Below are positions 22,823 through 29,923 of a DNA stretch of 29,923 nucleotides, piece by piece. The notes beneath the pieces were generated by a model, which made no database searches, was not told where the DNA came from, and saw only the letters and a list, made by a program, of their open reading frames with translations. The stretch is from positions 1 through 29,923 of the forward strand of contig JBCCFD010000036.1 of assembly GCA_039029915.1 (NCBI GenBank), in the 5' to 3' direction. The first letter of the stretch is position 1, and the number at the start of each line of letters is the position of its first letter. A program made the position numbers and the translations under genes. The stretch is from QQUD01 sp039029915. Lineage in GTDB: Bacteria > Chloroflexota > Anaerolineae > Promineifilales > Promineifilaceae.

Positions 22823-22884
22823 TGATAAGTGAGAAGCAAGTGTTTTGCTATCTACCCACTTACTAATCGCTTATCACTTTTTTT
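22823..22884 (+). terminator. terminator-like structure between convergent genes
   Basis: TGATAAG (22823-22829) pairs with CTTATCA (22870-22876), inner AAGTG/CACTT words add pairing, and seven T follow (22878-22884). The T tract overlaps the fabF stop codon on the opposite strand, so the space is fully used. Confidence 0.55.
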
Positions 22885-24130
22885 ACTCACTAAATTTCCC
22901 AAAAATTAGCGTGGCGTTGTGTCCACCCAAGCCAAATCCATTTGACATAACTGCATTCAGGTCAGCCGTTCGAGCTTCGTTGGGGACATAATCTAAATCC
23001 AGTTCCGGGTCTGGCGTTTCATAGTTGATTGTGGGTGGTAAGACGCCAGCCTCAATCGCTTTGACACAGACGATAGCCTCTAAAGCGCCCACTGCCCCCA
23101 ACAGATGCCCGTGCATCGATTTGCTAGAGCTAACCGCTAAATCGTAGGCATATTCACCGAATACAGATTTTATAGCGGCCGTTTCTCCCCGATCATTCAG
23201 TGGGGTACTGGTACCATGCGCATTAACATAATCTATTTCTTTGTGGTCAAGCCCAGCATCATTAATGGCGTTTTGCATTGATAAAATAGCGCCTTCCCCA
23301 TTTTTAGCTGGCATGGAAATATGATACGCATCCGCACTGGTACCGTATCCTAAAATCTCACCTAAAATTTCAGCTCCTCGCGCCTGAGCGGTTTCTAGCG
23401 ATTCTAAAATCAGAACGGCCGAACCTTCACCAAACACAAACCCATCTCGATTGAGATCAAAGGGGCGGGATGCCCCTTGAGGGTCATCGTTTCTTGTGGA
23501 AAGCGCCTGCATAACGCTAAACCCAGCTAAAACCAAAGGCAAGACGCAGGCCTCTGAACCGCCGGCAACCATAATATCTGCATCCCCCTGCTGAATAATC
23601 CGGGCGGCTTCGCCAAGGGCATTATTGCCGGTTGCACAAGCAGTGGCTACGGACATATTGGGGCCACGAAAACCGTGTGTAATTGAAATGGTTGCGGCAG
23701 GTGTATCTGCCAACATCATGGGCACAAAAAATGGGCTTACTCGATATGGGCCTCGGTCATTGAAGACATTGACGTTATCTATAACGGGATCGAGACTGCC
23801 CATCCCGCTCCCTAAAACAACCCCAACGCGGTCTTTGTTTGTTTTATCTAAATCAATTTTTGAATCATCTAGGGCTTGTTGGGTGGCGGCAAGGGCTAGC
23901 TGCGTCATGCGCGACATGCGGCGTACTTCTTTGCGACCAAACATAGACTTTGGTTCAAATCCGTCGACCTCACCTGCAAACTGTGTTTTAAACTCGCTGG
24001 GATCAAATCGAGTAATGCGACGAATCCCACTTTCCCCTTTAGTTACCCGCTCCCATGTTGTTTCGACATCATTCCCTAATGGATTGTAGGTACCCATACC
24101 GGTAATGACGACACGTTTTCGATCTGCCAT
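22883..24130 (-). CDS. fabF: beta-ketoacyl-ACP synthase II
   Basis: A 415-residue condensing enzyme of type II fatty acid synthesis that adds malonyl-ACP units to acyl-ACP. Counting from the chosen start, the catalytic Cys165 is in ATACATG, His305 in NAHGTSTP, Lys337 in SSSKSMHGH and His342 in the same motif, the normal order for FabF. The C-terminal GFGLGGHNATLIF loop is intact. Start ATG 24130 (MADRKRVVITG) has GAGGAG 7 bases upstream. An in-frame ATG at 24145 lies just before that ribosome site and has none of its own. No acpP, fabD or fabG is next to it, so the gene is separated from a classic fab cluster. Confidence 0.96.
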   Translation of the reverse strand: MADRKRVVITGMGTYNPLGNDVETTWERVTKGESGIRRITRFDPSEFKTQFAGEVDGFEPKSMFGRKEVRRMSRMTQLALAATQQALDDSKIDLDKTNKDRVGVVLGSGMGSLDPVIDNVNVFNDRGPYRVSPFFVPMMLADTPAATISITHGFRGPNMSVATACATGNNALGEAARIIQQGDADIMVAGGSEACVLPLVLAGFSVMQALSTRNDDPQGASRPFDLNRDGFVFGEGSAVLILESLETAQARGAEILGEILGYGTSADAYHISMPAKNGEGAILSMQNAINDAGLDHKEIDYVNAHGTSTPLNDRGETAAIKSVFGEYAYDLAVSSSKSMHGHLLGAVGALEAIVCVKAIEAGVLPPTINYETPDPELDLDYVPNEARTADLNAVMSNGFGLGGHNATLIFGKFSE

Positions 24131-24238
24131 CTCATTGCTCCTCATATTGGGTCAATCCAGAATATTGGTGATGATTAACCCGAAACCAAATTTTATAACC
24201 CAGGAGAGAATAGATGGATACGATTTTCTAAGATTTAT

Positions 24239-24799
24239 TTATGAAGACACATCAATACTTTCGATGATGCGATCTATTTGAGGTAAAAGTTCATCTTCGC
24301 TTGTCGAATCTAGGACATATTGAACAAAAATAACCCCTTCATCTTCTTCCAACTGAATGAGTAAGACGCCGATGATGGCATCTAAATCGCCCTGTGGGCG
24401 GGAAAATTTGACGCCAACGGCTTCACGGCCGTTTATTTCGAGCTTGTCAGGTCGAATAGCAGTTAAATACCGCATCTCATCCTGGATAACGTACTTACGC
24501 ATAAAGTATTCTAAATCCGGCCCCACTACGCTTTGTTCCTCCATAAAAATTACTAAGCCCGCCGCTTCATGGAACTGGTTTTCGTCTAGGGAAGTTTGAG
24601 ATGAGGCCAACAATATCTCACGCGTCAACTCTTTTTGCACCCAATCTTCTGGATAATCAAAAGAGATTCCGGTTGACTGTTGTTGAAAGGAGATGAAGCC
24701 TGCCCCCTCTTCAGAGTCGGCCTGACGACATCCAATTATCATAAACATTGTGACGGCCGTTAACCACAAAAACTTCATTGAAAATTTCTGTTGATTCAT
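24239..24799 (-). CDS. PsbP-like lipoprotein
   Basis: A 186-residue protein from ATG 24799 (MNQQKFSMKFLWL...); ATG 24778 (MKFLWL) is another possible start, and a TTG at 24823 would overlap the terminator of the upstream gene. The signal peptide ends in the lipobox MIIGC, so it should be lipid-anchored outside the membrane. The domain that follows starts FISFQQQSTGISFDYPEDW and continues with alternating strands to VQYVLDSTSEDELLPQIDRIIESI. This matches the domain of the broken gene at 292-1056 and part of the large lipoprotein at 24909. It is PsbP/Mog1-like by pattern; function is unknown. Two palindrome copies (24425, 24753) lie in it. Confidence 0.82.
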   Translation of the reverse strand: MNQQKFSMKFLWLTAVTMFMIIGCRQADSEEGAGFISFQQQSTGISFDYPEDWVQKELTREILLASSQTSLDENQFHEAAGLVIFMEEQSVVGPDLEYFMRKYVIQDEMRYLTAIRPDKLEINGREAVGVKFSRPQGDLDAIIGVLLIQLEEDEGVIFVQYVLDSTSEDELLPQIDRIIESIDVSS

Positions 24800-24822
24800 G
24801 CCAAAATCGTACAATAAAACCA

Positions 24823-24859
24823 ATAAAAAAAGGCTGGTACTTTTGTGGTACCAGCCTTT
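24823..24859 (-). terminator. intrinsic terminator of the large lipoprotein gene
   Basis: AAAGGCTGGTAC (24829-24840) and GTACCAGCCTTT (24848-24859) form a perfect 12-bp stem with a 7-base loop. The minus strand continues with a run of seven or more T. It lies about 50 bp after the stop of the gene ending at 24909. Confidence 0.88.
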
Positions 24860-24908
24860 CCATTTTAGGTTGTCAACATCTCATTACTGAGTGTTCAATA
24901 TCATGCTC

Positions 24909-27065
24909 TTAATTGTCAACAGTTAAAGTGAATGGACCAGAAAGACCAAAGAATTCTTTAACAACAATCAATACGATTCCATCTGCCTCAGCAGTGTAAG
25001 ACAACGTTTCATTTGAACCGGCGATGTTATCATCAACAGATGCGACAACATTGTCGTCTAAATCAATGATTTCAATCACACCATCAAGGTCAGAGCGGGT
25101 TTCTAATGTTAAATTAAGTACGTCGCCAGCATCTAAATCAATGAAGAATTGAATGATGCCATCTTCAGGGCTAAACACACCGTTGATAGTATCACCAACC
25201 GTTGTTTCACTCAGAACAAAATCAGAGCCCATCATCATCACTTCATAGTTACCAAGATTGCTGCCGCCTTCAGTATTGTCCTCGTCAGCCACAAAACCTG
25301 TTATTAAGAAGTAATAGTTCCCAGATTCTGGAATGATGTAGCCTAATGCTTCATTCCCAAATGAGCGATCGATTCGATACAGCTCTTCATCGGTATCTTC
25401 ATCAAAGAGCTGAATAACAGCATCAAATTCGCCGTCAGGAATGACAACCAAATTAACAATATCACCTTCTAAGGCGTTGAAGGGGAAGGCGTGCTCTTCA
25501 GCGTCTTCTTCTAATTGGTCATCAGCAAAGATAACTGAACCACCAGGACCACCAAGTGTTACTTCAAACTCACCGGTAACAGTTTCGTCAAATGCGGAGA
25601 CAACAACGCGATATTCGCCATCTTCTGGCAATTCTACCATCAGGATTTCCTGACCAAAGTTATTATCAGAACCGGCAAATATAATTGAGTTACCCAGTGA
25701 ATCAATCACGTCAACCACAACGTCCAATTCAGCGACAGGGTCGACAACAACGCTCACGATATCGCCAGCGGAGCCAGTGAAAGCGTAGCTTGGCAGCGCG
25801 GTTTCGGCCGTTACAGCACCCACAATGGATTGCCCATAGCTCACTACACCAGCAGAAACTGGGTCAAGTCCAGACGAACTGTCACCGCCACCAGATTCTA
25901 CTGCTACGGCACCTGCTTCATTAAAGATCAGGTTGTATTCACCCATATCGGTTGAATCAAAGCCAGACACCACAACGTAGAATGTGCCAGATTCAACAAT
26001 TTCTAAACCGAGAATCTCTTCTGCACCAAACGCATCATCAACTGCGCCATTTGGCAATATTGAGTTTCCGTCGATGTCTACAACATCAACAACAACATCT
26101 AAGTCATCTGAGCTAGGTAATACAAGAATGTCAACAGTTTCACCAGCAATACCCACAAAATCCCAAGTAGAGCTGCCTGATTCGCCAATTGTGCCGATGA
26201 CATCGTCACCAAAGAGGAGGAAACCTTCGACTTCACCAACACCAGGGCCGCCTAAATCGATACCGGTTTCAAATGCATCTTCTTCCGGTTCTGACAAAAC
26301 AAGCGTTTGCACCATTGCGTCAAAAAGTGGGATGTTTTCTTCTGCCATTACTGGAGGGGACATACCCATGAAAATAGCCACCCTTTCACCAGAGAACAAA
26401 ACATAGATGACGCTGGTCACTTCAATATCATCGACGATATTGACAACCATGCGAGCACCTTCTTGACCATTAATGTTAACAATTTGTGGCTCTTCAAGAA
26501 CCTCGCCATCACCAAAGTCCATTTGTTCAAAGCCTTCATTCAAGGCCCCTTCTAAATCATCATCAGAGATTTCGAGTTCTTCCTGTGTACCGCTGACGAT
26601 CAAAGCTGCAGCACCATCTGAGCCAAAATCGTCGGCTTCAAGTAACTCTTCATCAGAAACGAGCACAACGAACCCAAACAGGTCTTGGGCAAGCCATTCC
26701 GATGGATGATTAAGCGAAAAGCCACCGGCAGGGCTGTTGAATTCACCTGTAAGGGCAAAATCAGCGGCCGGTTCTGGCGTTGGTTCTTCCATTGGTTCTT
26801 CGGTTGGCTCAGGAACGGCCGTTGGTTCTTCGGTTGGCTCAGGAACGGCCGTTGGTTCCTCGGTTGGTTCTTCTTCTGGCTCATCCGTTGTGGCATCGAC
26901 TTGTTCGCTACTACTATCGTCTGTGGCTTCCGTAGTGTCAGTCGTTTCATCTGTGCGTCCGGTTTCACTCGTTGGCTCATCACCGCCGCCACAGGCAGCC
27001 AAAAGCATAGATGCTGTTAACAACATCAATGAAAGAAGGGTAAGGCGTTTTAAAATTCGAGACAT
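24909..27065 (-). CDS. large lipoprotein with PsbP-like domain and four PPC-like repeats
   Basis: A 718-residue secreted lipoprotein. Start ATG 27065 (MSRILKRL) has AGGAG 7 bases upstream; the frame extends further but without a ribosome site. The lipobox is LLAAC (Cys25), followed by GGGDE, then a Thr/Glu/Asp/Pro linker (about 30-103) that includes tandem EPTEEPTAVP units. A PsbP-like domain follows (about 105-265, opening GGFSLNHPSEWL). Four beta-sandwich modules follow at about 280-380, 415-510, 515-615 and 620-718, each with a 'G-D/E-IV-x-V-V-V-P...LDVVVDV-D' core and an ending 'GEYRVVVSAF', like bacterial pre-peptidase C-terminal (PPC) domains. No catalytic domain is visible. It is very acidic. 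A role in binding or scaffolding at the cell surface is inference. Confidence 0.85.
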   Translation of the reverse strand: MSRILKRLTLLSLMLLTASMLLAACGGGDEPTSETGRTDETTDTTEATDDSSSEQVDATTDEPEEEPTEEPTAVPEPTEEPTAVPEPTEEPMEEPTPEPAADFALTGEFNSPAGGFSLNHPSEWLAQDLFGFVVLVSDEELLEADDFGSDGAAALIVSGTQEELEISDDDLEGALNEGFEQMDFGDGEVLEEPQIVNINGQEGARMVVNIVDDIEVTSVIYVLFSGERVAIFMGMSPPVMAEENIPLFDAMVQTLVLSEPEEDAFETGIDLGGPGVGEVEGFLLFGDDVIGTIGESGSSTWDFVGIAGETVDILVLPSSDDLDVVVDVVDIDGNSILPNGAVDDAFGAEEILGLEIVESGTFYVVVSGFDSTDMGEYNLIFNEAGAVAVESGGGDSSSGLDPVSAGVVSYGQSIVGAVTAETALPSYAFTGSAGDIVSVVVDPVAELDVVVDVIDSLGNSIIFAGSDNNFGQEILMVELPEDGEYRVVVSAFDETVTGEFEVTLGGPGGSVIFADDQLEEDAEEHAFPFNALEGDIVNLVVIPDGEFDAVIQLFDEDTDEELYRIDRSFGNEALGYIIPESGNYYFLITGFVADEDNTEGGSNLGNYEVMMMGSDFVLSETTVGDTINGVFSPEDGIIQFFIDLDAGDVLNLTLETRSDLDGVIEIIDLDDNVVASVDDNIAGSNETLSYTAEADGIVLIVVKEFFGLSGPFTLTVDN
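26791..26880. repeat. 30-bp tandem repeat encoding EPTEEPTAVP
   Basis: Units at 26791-26820 and 26821-26850 differ at one base; a third (26851-26880) is degenerate. Each of the two good units ends in the AACGGCCGTT palindrome (26814 and 26844), exactly 30 bp apart. The repeat codes for ten-residue linker units in the large lipoprotein. Confidence 0.85.
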
Positions 27066-27696
27066 GAAAATTCTCCTATCAATAAATTGGGGGTCAATAA
27101 ATTTATGTAACTCGTGATGTACCAAACAAATAGTGACGGGTAGATTTGGTGCACCTTCAAGTCATCTAATCACCGTTTTCCCTAGCAAAATAAGTTTGGT
27201 GAACACTAATGTTTCGTCAACCGTCATTCGATAGATAAAAACCAAGCAGCAGGTTGACGAAACCTCAGGTTCTGTTCGTTAAGACTCCCATCATTTGATA
27301 ATGGGCGGAACACTAGGGCAACTGTGAAAATACAAATATCCGAGCATCCAGCAGAGCACACAAACTGCAAGTAGAGGACTCAGATATCATGTTAATCTAA
27401 TTTTTTTTGAAAGGTCTTTACATTTTTTGCTGGAACATCATCTGTGACAAAGACAACTAATGCTTACTGTTACGGCGCTGGGGCGATAGTTGCTGATAAA
27501 ATTGTTGAAATTCCTACTTGCAATCTAACTTACAAAAATATCGATCCGAAAACGATCATAAATGTAATAGTTAGAAGAGAATATAGGAAATCTTTCTGTT
27601 TTTTTTATCACTTACAAGACAACTTACGCTATCTATCCCGACAAATCATAGATTAATAGGCAAGGTGGGACTATCAAACAGTTTACGACGCAGGGC
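27066..27696. other. 631-bp spacer with hairpins, no convincing gene
   Basis: The spacer lies between the end of the helicase gene and the start of the lipoprotein gene. It holds a perfect 12-bp inverted repeat (27211-27263), a smaller hairpin with arms CCCAT and ATGGG near 27288-27306, and a run of eight T near 27400. A 70-codon plus-strand frame from GTG 27444 has no ribosome site and an unlikely composition. No intrinsic terminator for the helicase gene was found. An unannotated small RNA is possible around 27200-27310. Confidence 0.5.
27211..27263. repeat. perfect 12-bp inverted repeat
   Basis: GTTTCGTCAACC (27211-27222) and GGTTGACGAAAC (27252-27263) are perfect inverted arms with a 29-base loop. 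There is weaker pairing further out (GAACA with TGTTC). No T tract follows on either strand, so it is not a standard terminator. Confidence 0.6.
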
Positions 27697-29922
27697 TTAC
27701 TTTTCTCGATTTAGCCATCTCACGGTCAATTCGCCAACGCGGCTTACCTTTTGACGGAGAACGGTACAGTCTGGTAAAGCATCGATAAACATTTGACCAT
27801 ACCTTTTGGTTAAAATGCGTTTATCTAAGACGATCACAACCCCTTCGTCTGTACCGCGCCGATTCAAGCGCCCAAACCCCTGTCGAAAACGCAACACGGC
27901 TTCAGGAATCGAATACTCAAAGAAAGAACTCTCAAATGTTTCTGACCGAGCGGCAAACACTGGGTCTGAGGGGACATCAAACGGGATTTTGGCAATTAAT
28001 ACGGCCTGTAAGGCATCTCCAGGGACATCAACCCCTTCCCAAAATGATTTTGTACCCAATAAAACTGACTTGCTATCAGGTCGTTTGAACTGCTCTAAAA
28101 GCTGCTGTCGTGATGAGCCTTGTTTTTGGGCTAGGGTGCTAATGCCTGCTTTGGCAAGGGGGCCTTCAATCGCTTTGGCCGTTTGGGCAAGCTGGCCATA
28201 TGAAGTGAATAACACCATAGTGCGGCCACTAATTGCCATCGCCACATCAATAATTGCACCTTCAAGAAATCGCTGATAGCCGGGCTGATTGGGTTCGGGG
28301 ATGTCTGTGACGAGGTAAAGTAGGGTGTTGTTTTTGTAATCAAACGGCGAGCCAACGGCCAGTTCATCCACATCATGCGCATAAAGCCGGTTTCGCATGT
28401 AGGCAAAATTGGGCTCATCTCGGGCATCGGGGCCAGCCGTTCTGAGCGTAGCTGATGTTAGGATGACGGTTTCTTTAGCTTGGAAGATATTTTCATCAAC
28501 GAGGGGGCCAACGTGTAGCGGCGCGGCGTGCAGCGAAATACGCTCTCTAAATATTTCGACCCAATAGATCATATCGTCTTTAGGCTGGATAATGATGCCA
28601 TCAAGATTTGAACGGGTTTCTTCAAGGGAACGGCCGTTGCTGCTTAACGCCAGCTGTAAATCCTCACCCCCTTCAATATCATACTGCTCAGATACCTCAC
28701 GCAGCCCTTGTGACATTTTAATAAAGCCATCAACGACGGAGCTCAAAATCTTATTTAGATTATCCCAAGTAGCCTCAATTTCATTGTAACCTGGCTGAAC
28801 CCTCACCGCGGGAGTGATACGAATTTGCTGGGCAAATTGACTTCTCATGTTGATTGAATCGGCAAAAAAGTGGCGCAAAATGGCAAAAAATTCAGTGAGC
28901 CTCTCTTGGGCAAACTGAGCCTCTTGGCGCATACCGTTCACAATATTTGTAAATTGCTGGCTAAAATCTGGGGGCAGCGCATCATTCACCCGCTTGAGGA
29001 GATCTGCAAAGATTCCCTGACGAGGTTTAATAATTTCATCAATCACCGACTCCATAAACCGCTTATCTGCTCGGAAGCTCAAGCCCCCCGTCACGGCCGA
29101 TTCTAAATGATGCGCCTCATCCACAATCAGATCATAAAACTCAGGCAAGATGTGGCTATTGTTTGCCATATCTGACAGCAAAAGCGCATGATTCACCACA
29201 ACAATGTGGGCCGCTTCAGCTTGCCGCTTGGCCACGTGGAGCGGGCAGTTTTCAGCCGCACAGTGGTCTTGAGTACAACTAGCGCTCTCACCATTCATGC
29301 GGGTCCAAGCAATACGCTCACCCGGCGTACGCAGGGGTAACTCAGCCACATCCCCCGTTTTGGTGGTGGGAAGCCATTGAATAATCCGAGCGAAGAGCGC
29401 CATTTCATCATCGTTGCTGGGGCCAGTATGACGCATTTGTTGGAACAGTCGGGTACAAATGTAGTTGCTTCGCCCTTTTCGTACAGCCGCCCGAACATCC
29501 AAGGGTAACAAGCGCAACAGTTCCGGAACGTCTTTTTGAACAAGCTGATCCTGAAGATTAATGGTGGCGGTAGAGATGACAACACGACGGCCGTTTTCGC
29601 TGGCCCAGAAAGCAGCTGGGATCAGGTAAGCCATACTCTTCCCAGTGCCGGTTCCCGCTTCCACCATCAAATGTGCCCCGTGATTGAGGGCTGAAACAAC
29701 CGTTTCAAGCATTTCAACCTGCTGAGGACGATATTCAAACGCCTCGAACGCCTGATCAAAGTTCCCGCCCGGTCGAATCATGGCAGAGACAAGATCAATA
29801 TCCAGTTCGTTGGGACGCTCTTTGGGGGTTGGGGAACGGCCATCTATTTTATCCGGCAAAAACAAGCGAGATAGGCGTCTTCTTTTAGGAGCCGCATCCC
29901 CATTTTCAAATAGCAATCGCGT
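27697..29922 (-). CDS. dinG: DinG-family ATP-dependent helicase (5' end beyond the window)
   Basis: The frame stays open to the window edge, so the true start lies outside; the TTG at 29916 is an internal codon. Of the visible 741 or so residues (numbered from that TTG), an RPQQVEML Q-motif and Walker A EAGTGTGKSMAY lie near 63-97. Four cysteines for an iron-sulfur cluster are at 154 (NYICTRL), 214, 219 and 224 (SCTQDHCAAENC). The Walker B box VDEAHH is near 265-270, and motifs LTSATLR, LLGTKSFWEGVDVPG and FRQGFGRLNRR complete the second RecA domain. This is an XPD/DinG 5'-3' helicase that unwinds R-loops, D-loops or stalled forks. The linker at the N-terminal edge suggests the type with an N-terminal exonuclease domain, which cannot be checked here. 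Confidence 0.93.
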   Translation of the reverse strand, partial: TRLLFENGDAAPKRRRLSRLFLPDKIDGRSPTPKERPNELDIDLVSAMIRPGGNFDQAFEAFEYRPQQVEMLETVVSALNHGAHLMVEAGTGTGKSMAYLIPAAFWASENGRRVVISTATINLQDQLVQKDVPELLRLLPLDVRAAVRKGRSNYICTRLFQQMRHTGPSNDDEMALFARIIQWLPTTKTGDVAELPLRTPGERIAWTRMNGESASCTQDHCAAENCPLHVAKRQAEAAHIVVVNHALLLSDMANNSHILPEFYDLIVDEAHHLESAVTGGLSFRADKRFMESVIDEIIKPRQGIFADLLKRVNDALPPDFSQQFTNIVNGMRQEAQFAQERLTEFFAILRHFFADSINMRSQFAQQIRITPAVRVQPGYNEIEATWDNLNKILSSVVDGFIKMSQGLREVSEQYDIEGGEDLQLALSSNGRSLEETRSNLDGIIIQPKDDMIYWVEIFRERISLHAAPLHVGPLVDENIFQAKETVILTSATLRTAGPDARDEPNFAYMRNRLYAHDVDELAVGSPFDYKNNTLLYLVTDIPEPNQPGYQRFLEGAIIDVAMAISGRTMVLFTSYGQLAQTAKAIEGPLAKAGISTLAQKQGSSRQQLLEQFKRPDSKSVLLGTKSFWEGVDVPGDALQAVLIAKIPFDVPSDPVFAARSETFESSFFEYSIPEAVLRFRQGFGRLNRRGTDEGVVIVLDKRILTKRYGQMFIDALPDCTVLRQKVSRVGELTVRWLNREK

Positions 29923-29923
29923 C

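Larger units (their letters stand above)
1353..29594. repeat. highly iterated palindrome ACGGCCGT / AACGGCCGTT (31 scattered copies)
   Basis: Full AACGGCCGTT starts at 1626, 1984, 2046, 3416, 3693, 4196, 4623, 5151, 5917, 6872, 7545, 8886, 10648, 17545, 18015, 18594, 21445, 26814, 26844 and 28629. The 8-base core ACGGCCGT alone starts at 1353, 5483, 5812, 7860, 14467, 17814, 18325, 21539, 24425, 24753 and 29587. All 31 lie in coding sequence, on genes of both strands. They read as Thr-Ala-Val (17), Asn/Asp-Gly-Arg (11) or Arg-Pro (3). The coordinates given are the outer limits of a dispersed family, not one element. Confidence 0.92.

Noticed and set aside
23625..24089. 154-codon plus-strand frame over fabF
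   Set aside because: Antisense shadow of a clear beta-ketoacyl synthase; composition is unlike a folded protein.
24130..24145. longer fabF start at ATG 24145
   Set aside because: It lies before the GAGGAG ribosome site that serves ATG 24130 and has no ribosome site of its own.
26600..26992. 130-codon minus frame and opposing plus frames in the lipoprotein linker
   Set aside because: Low-complexity repeat products caused by the tandem 30-bp units and skewed linker codons.
27444..27656. 70-codon plus-strand frame in the spacer before the lipoprotein gene
   Set aside because: GTG start without ribosome site, Cys/Phe/Tyr-rich tail from an AT-rich stretch, no recognisable family. Kept only as a remark on the spacer.
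1..29923. tRNA, rRNA, tmRNA, RNase P or SRP RNA, CRISPR arrays, transposases
   Set aside because: No T-loop consensus in a cloverleaf context, no rRNA-like blocks beyond the short CCTCCTTT word, no regularly spaced repeats and no DDE or recombinase motifs were seen in any readable frame.

Overview
The window looks like chromosomal DNA of a free-living, aerobic bacterium of moderate GC content, most plausibly a member of the Chloroflexota (Anaerolineae-like). This is an inference from gene style: long ArnT/PMT-like glycosyltransferases with beta-sandwich tails, lipoproteins with Pro/Glu/Thr linkers and PsbP-like or PPC-like domains, and a cytochrome c maturation cluster with CcdA and TlpA. No rRNA, tRNA, CRISPR array, phage or transposase gene was seen.

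Layout. 1-3.2 kb: the 3' end of a glycosyltransferase-type protein, a lipoprotein gene broken by one in-frame TAG, a Tat-exported metallophosphoesterase and prephenate dehydratase (pheA). 3.3-9.1 kb: a 925-residue membrane glycosyltransferase, a 145-bp repeat-like spacer, an unassigned small transcription unit with a Phe-rich 12-codon ORF and an intrinsic terminator, an HSL-type esterase and the lipid II flippase murJ. 9.3-11.7 kb: an unrecognised membrane-anchored protein and a membrane-anchored alpha/beta hydrolase. 11.9-15.8 kb: an efflux cassette of PadR regulator, MacB/LolC-type permease, ATPase and MFS exporter, with matching operator-like palindromes in front of padR and the permease. 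15.9-22.8 kb: a respiratory assembly block (small membrane protein, ctaA, ccmA, ccmB, ccmC, ccmD-like, ccdA, tlpA/resA-like, DUF2085-type protein). 22.9-29.9 kb, all on the minus strand: fabF, a small lipoprotein, a large multidomain lipoprotein and a DinG-type helicase cut by the window end.

How genes work together. CtaA makes heme A for terminal oxidases. CcmABCD handles heme for cytochrome c maturation, CcdA carries reductant across the membrane, and the TlpA-like thioredoxin keeps apocytochrome cysteines reduced. CcmE, CcmF and CcmH are not in the window. The PadR cassette looks like a self-contained, autoregulated export system.

The most striking feature is a highly iterated palindrome. 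ACGGCCGT occurs 31 times (20 as the full AACGGCCGTT), always inside coding sequence, and almost always read as Thr-Ala-Val or Asn-Gly-Arg. Random sequence would give less than one copy. Copies are nearly absent between 10.7 and 17.5 kb, which covers the PadR efflux cassette.
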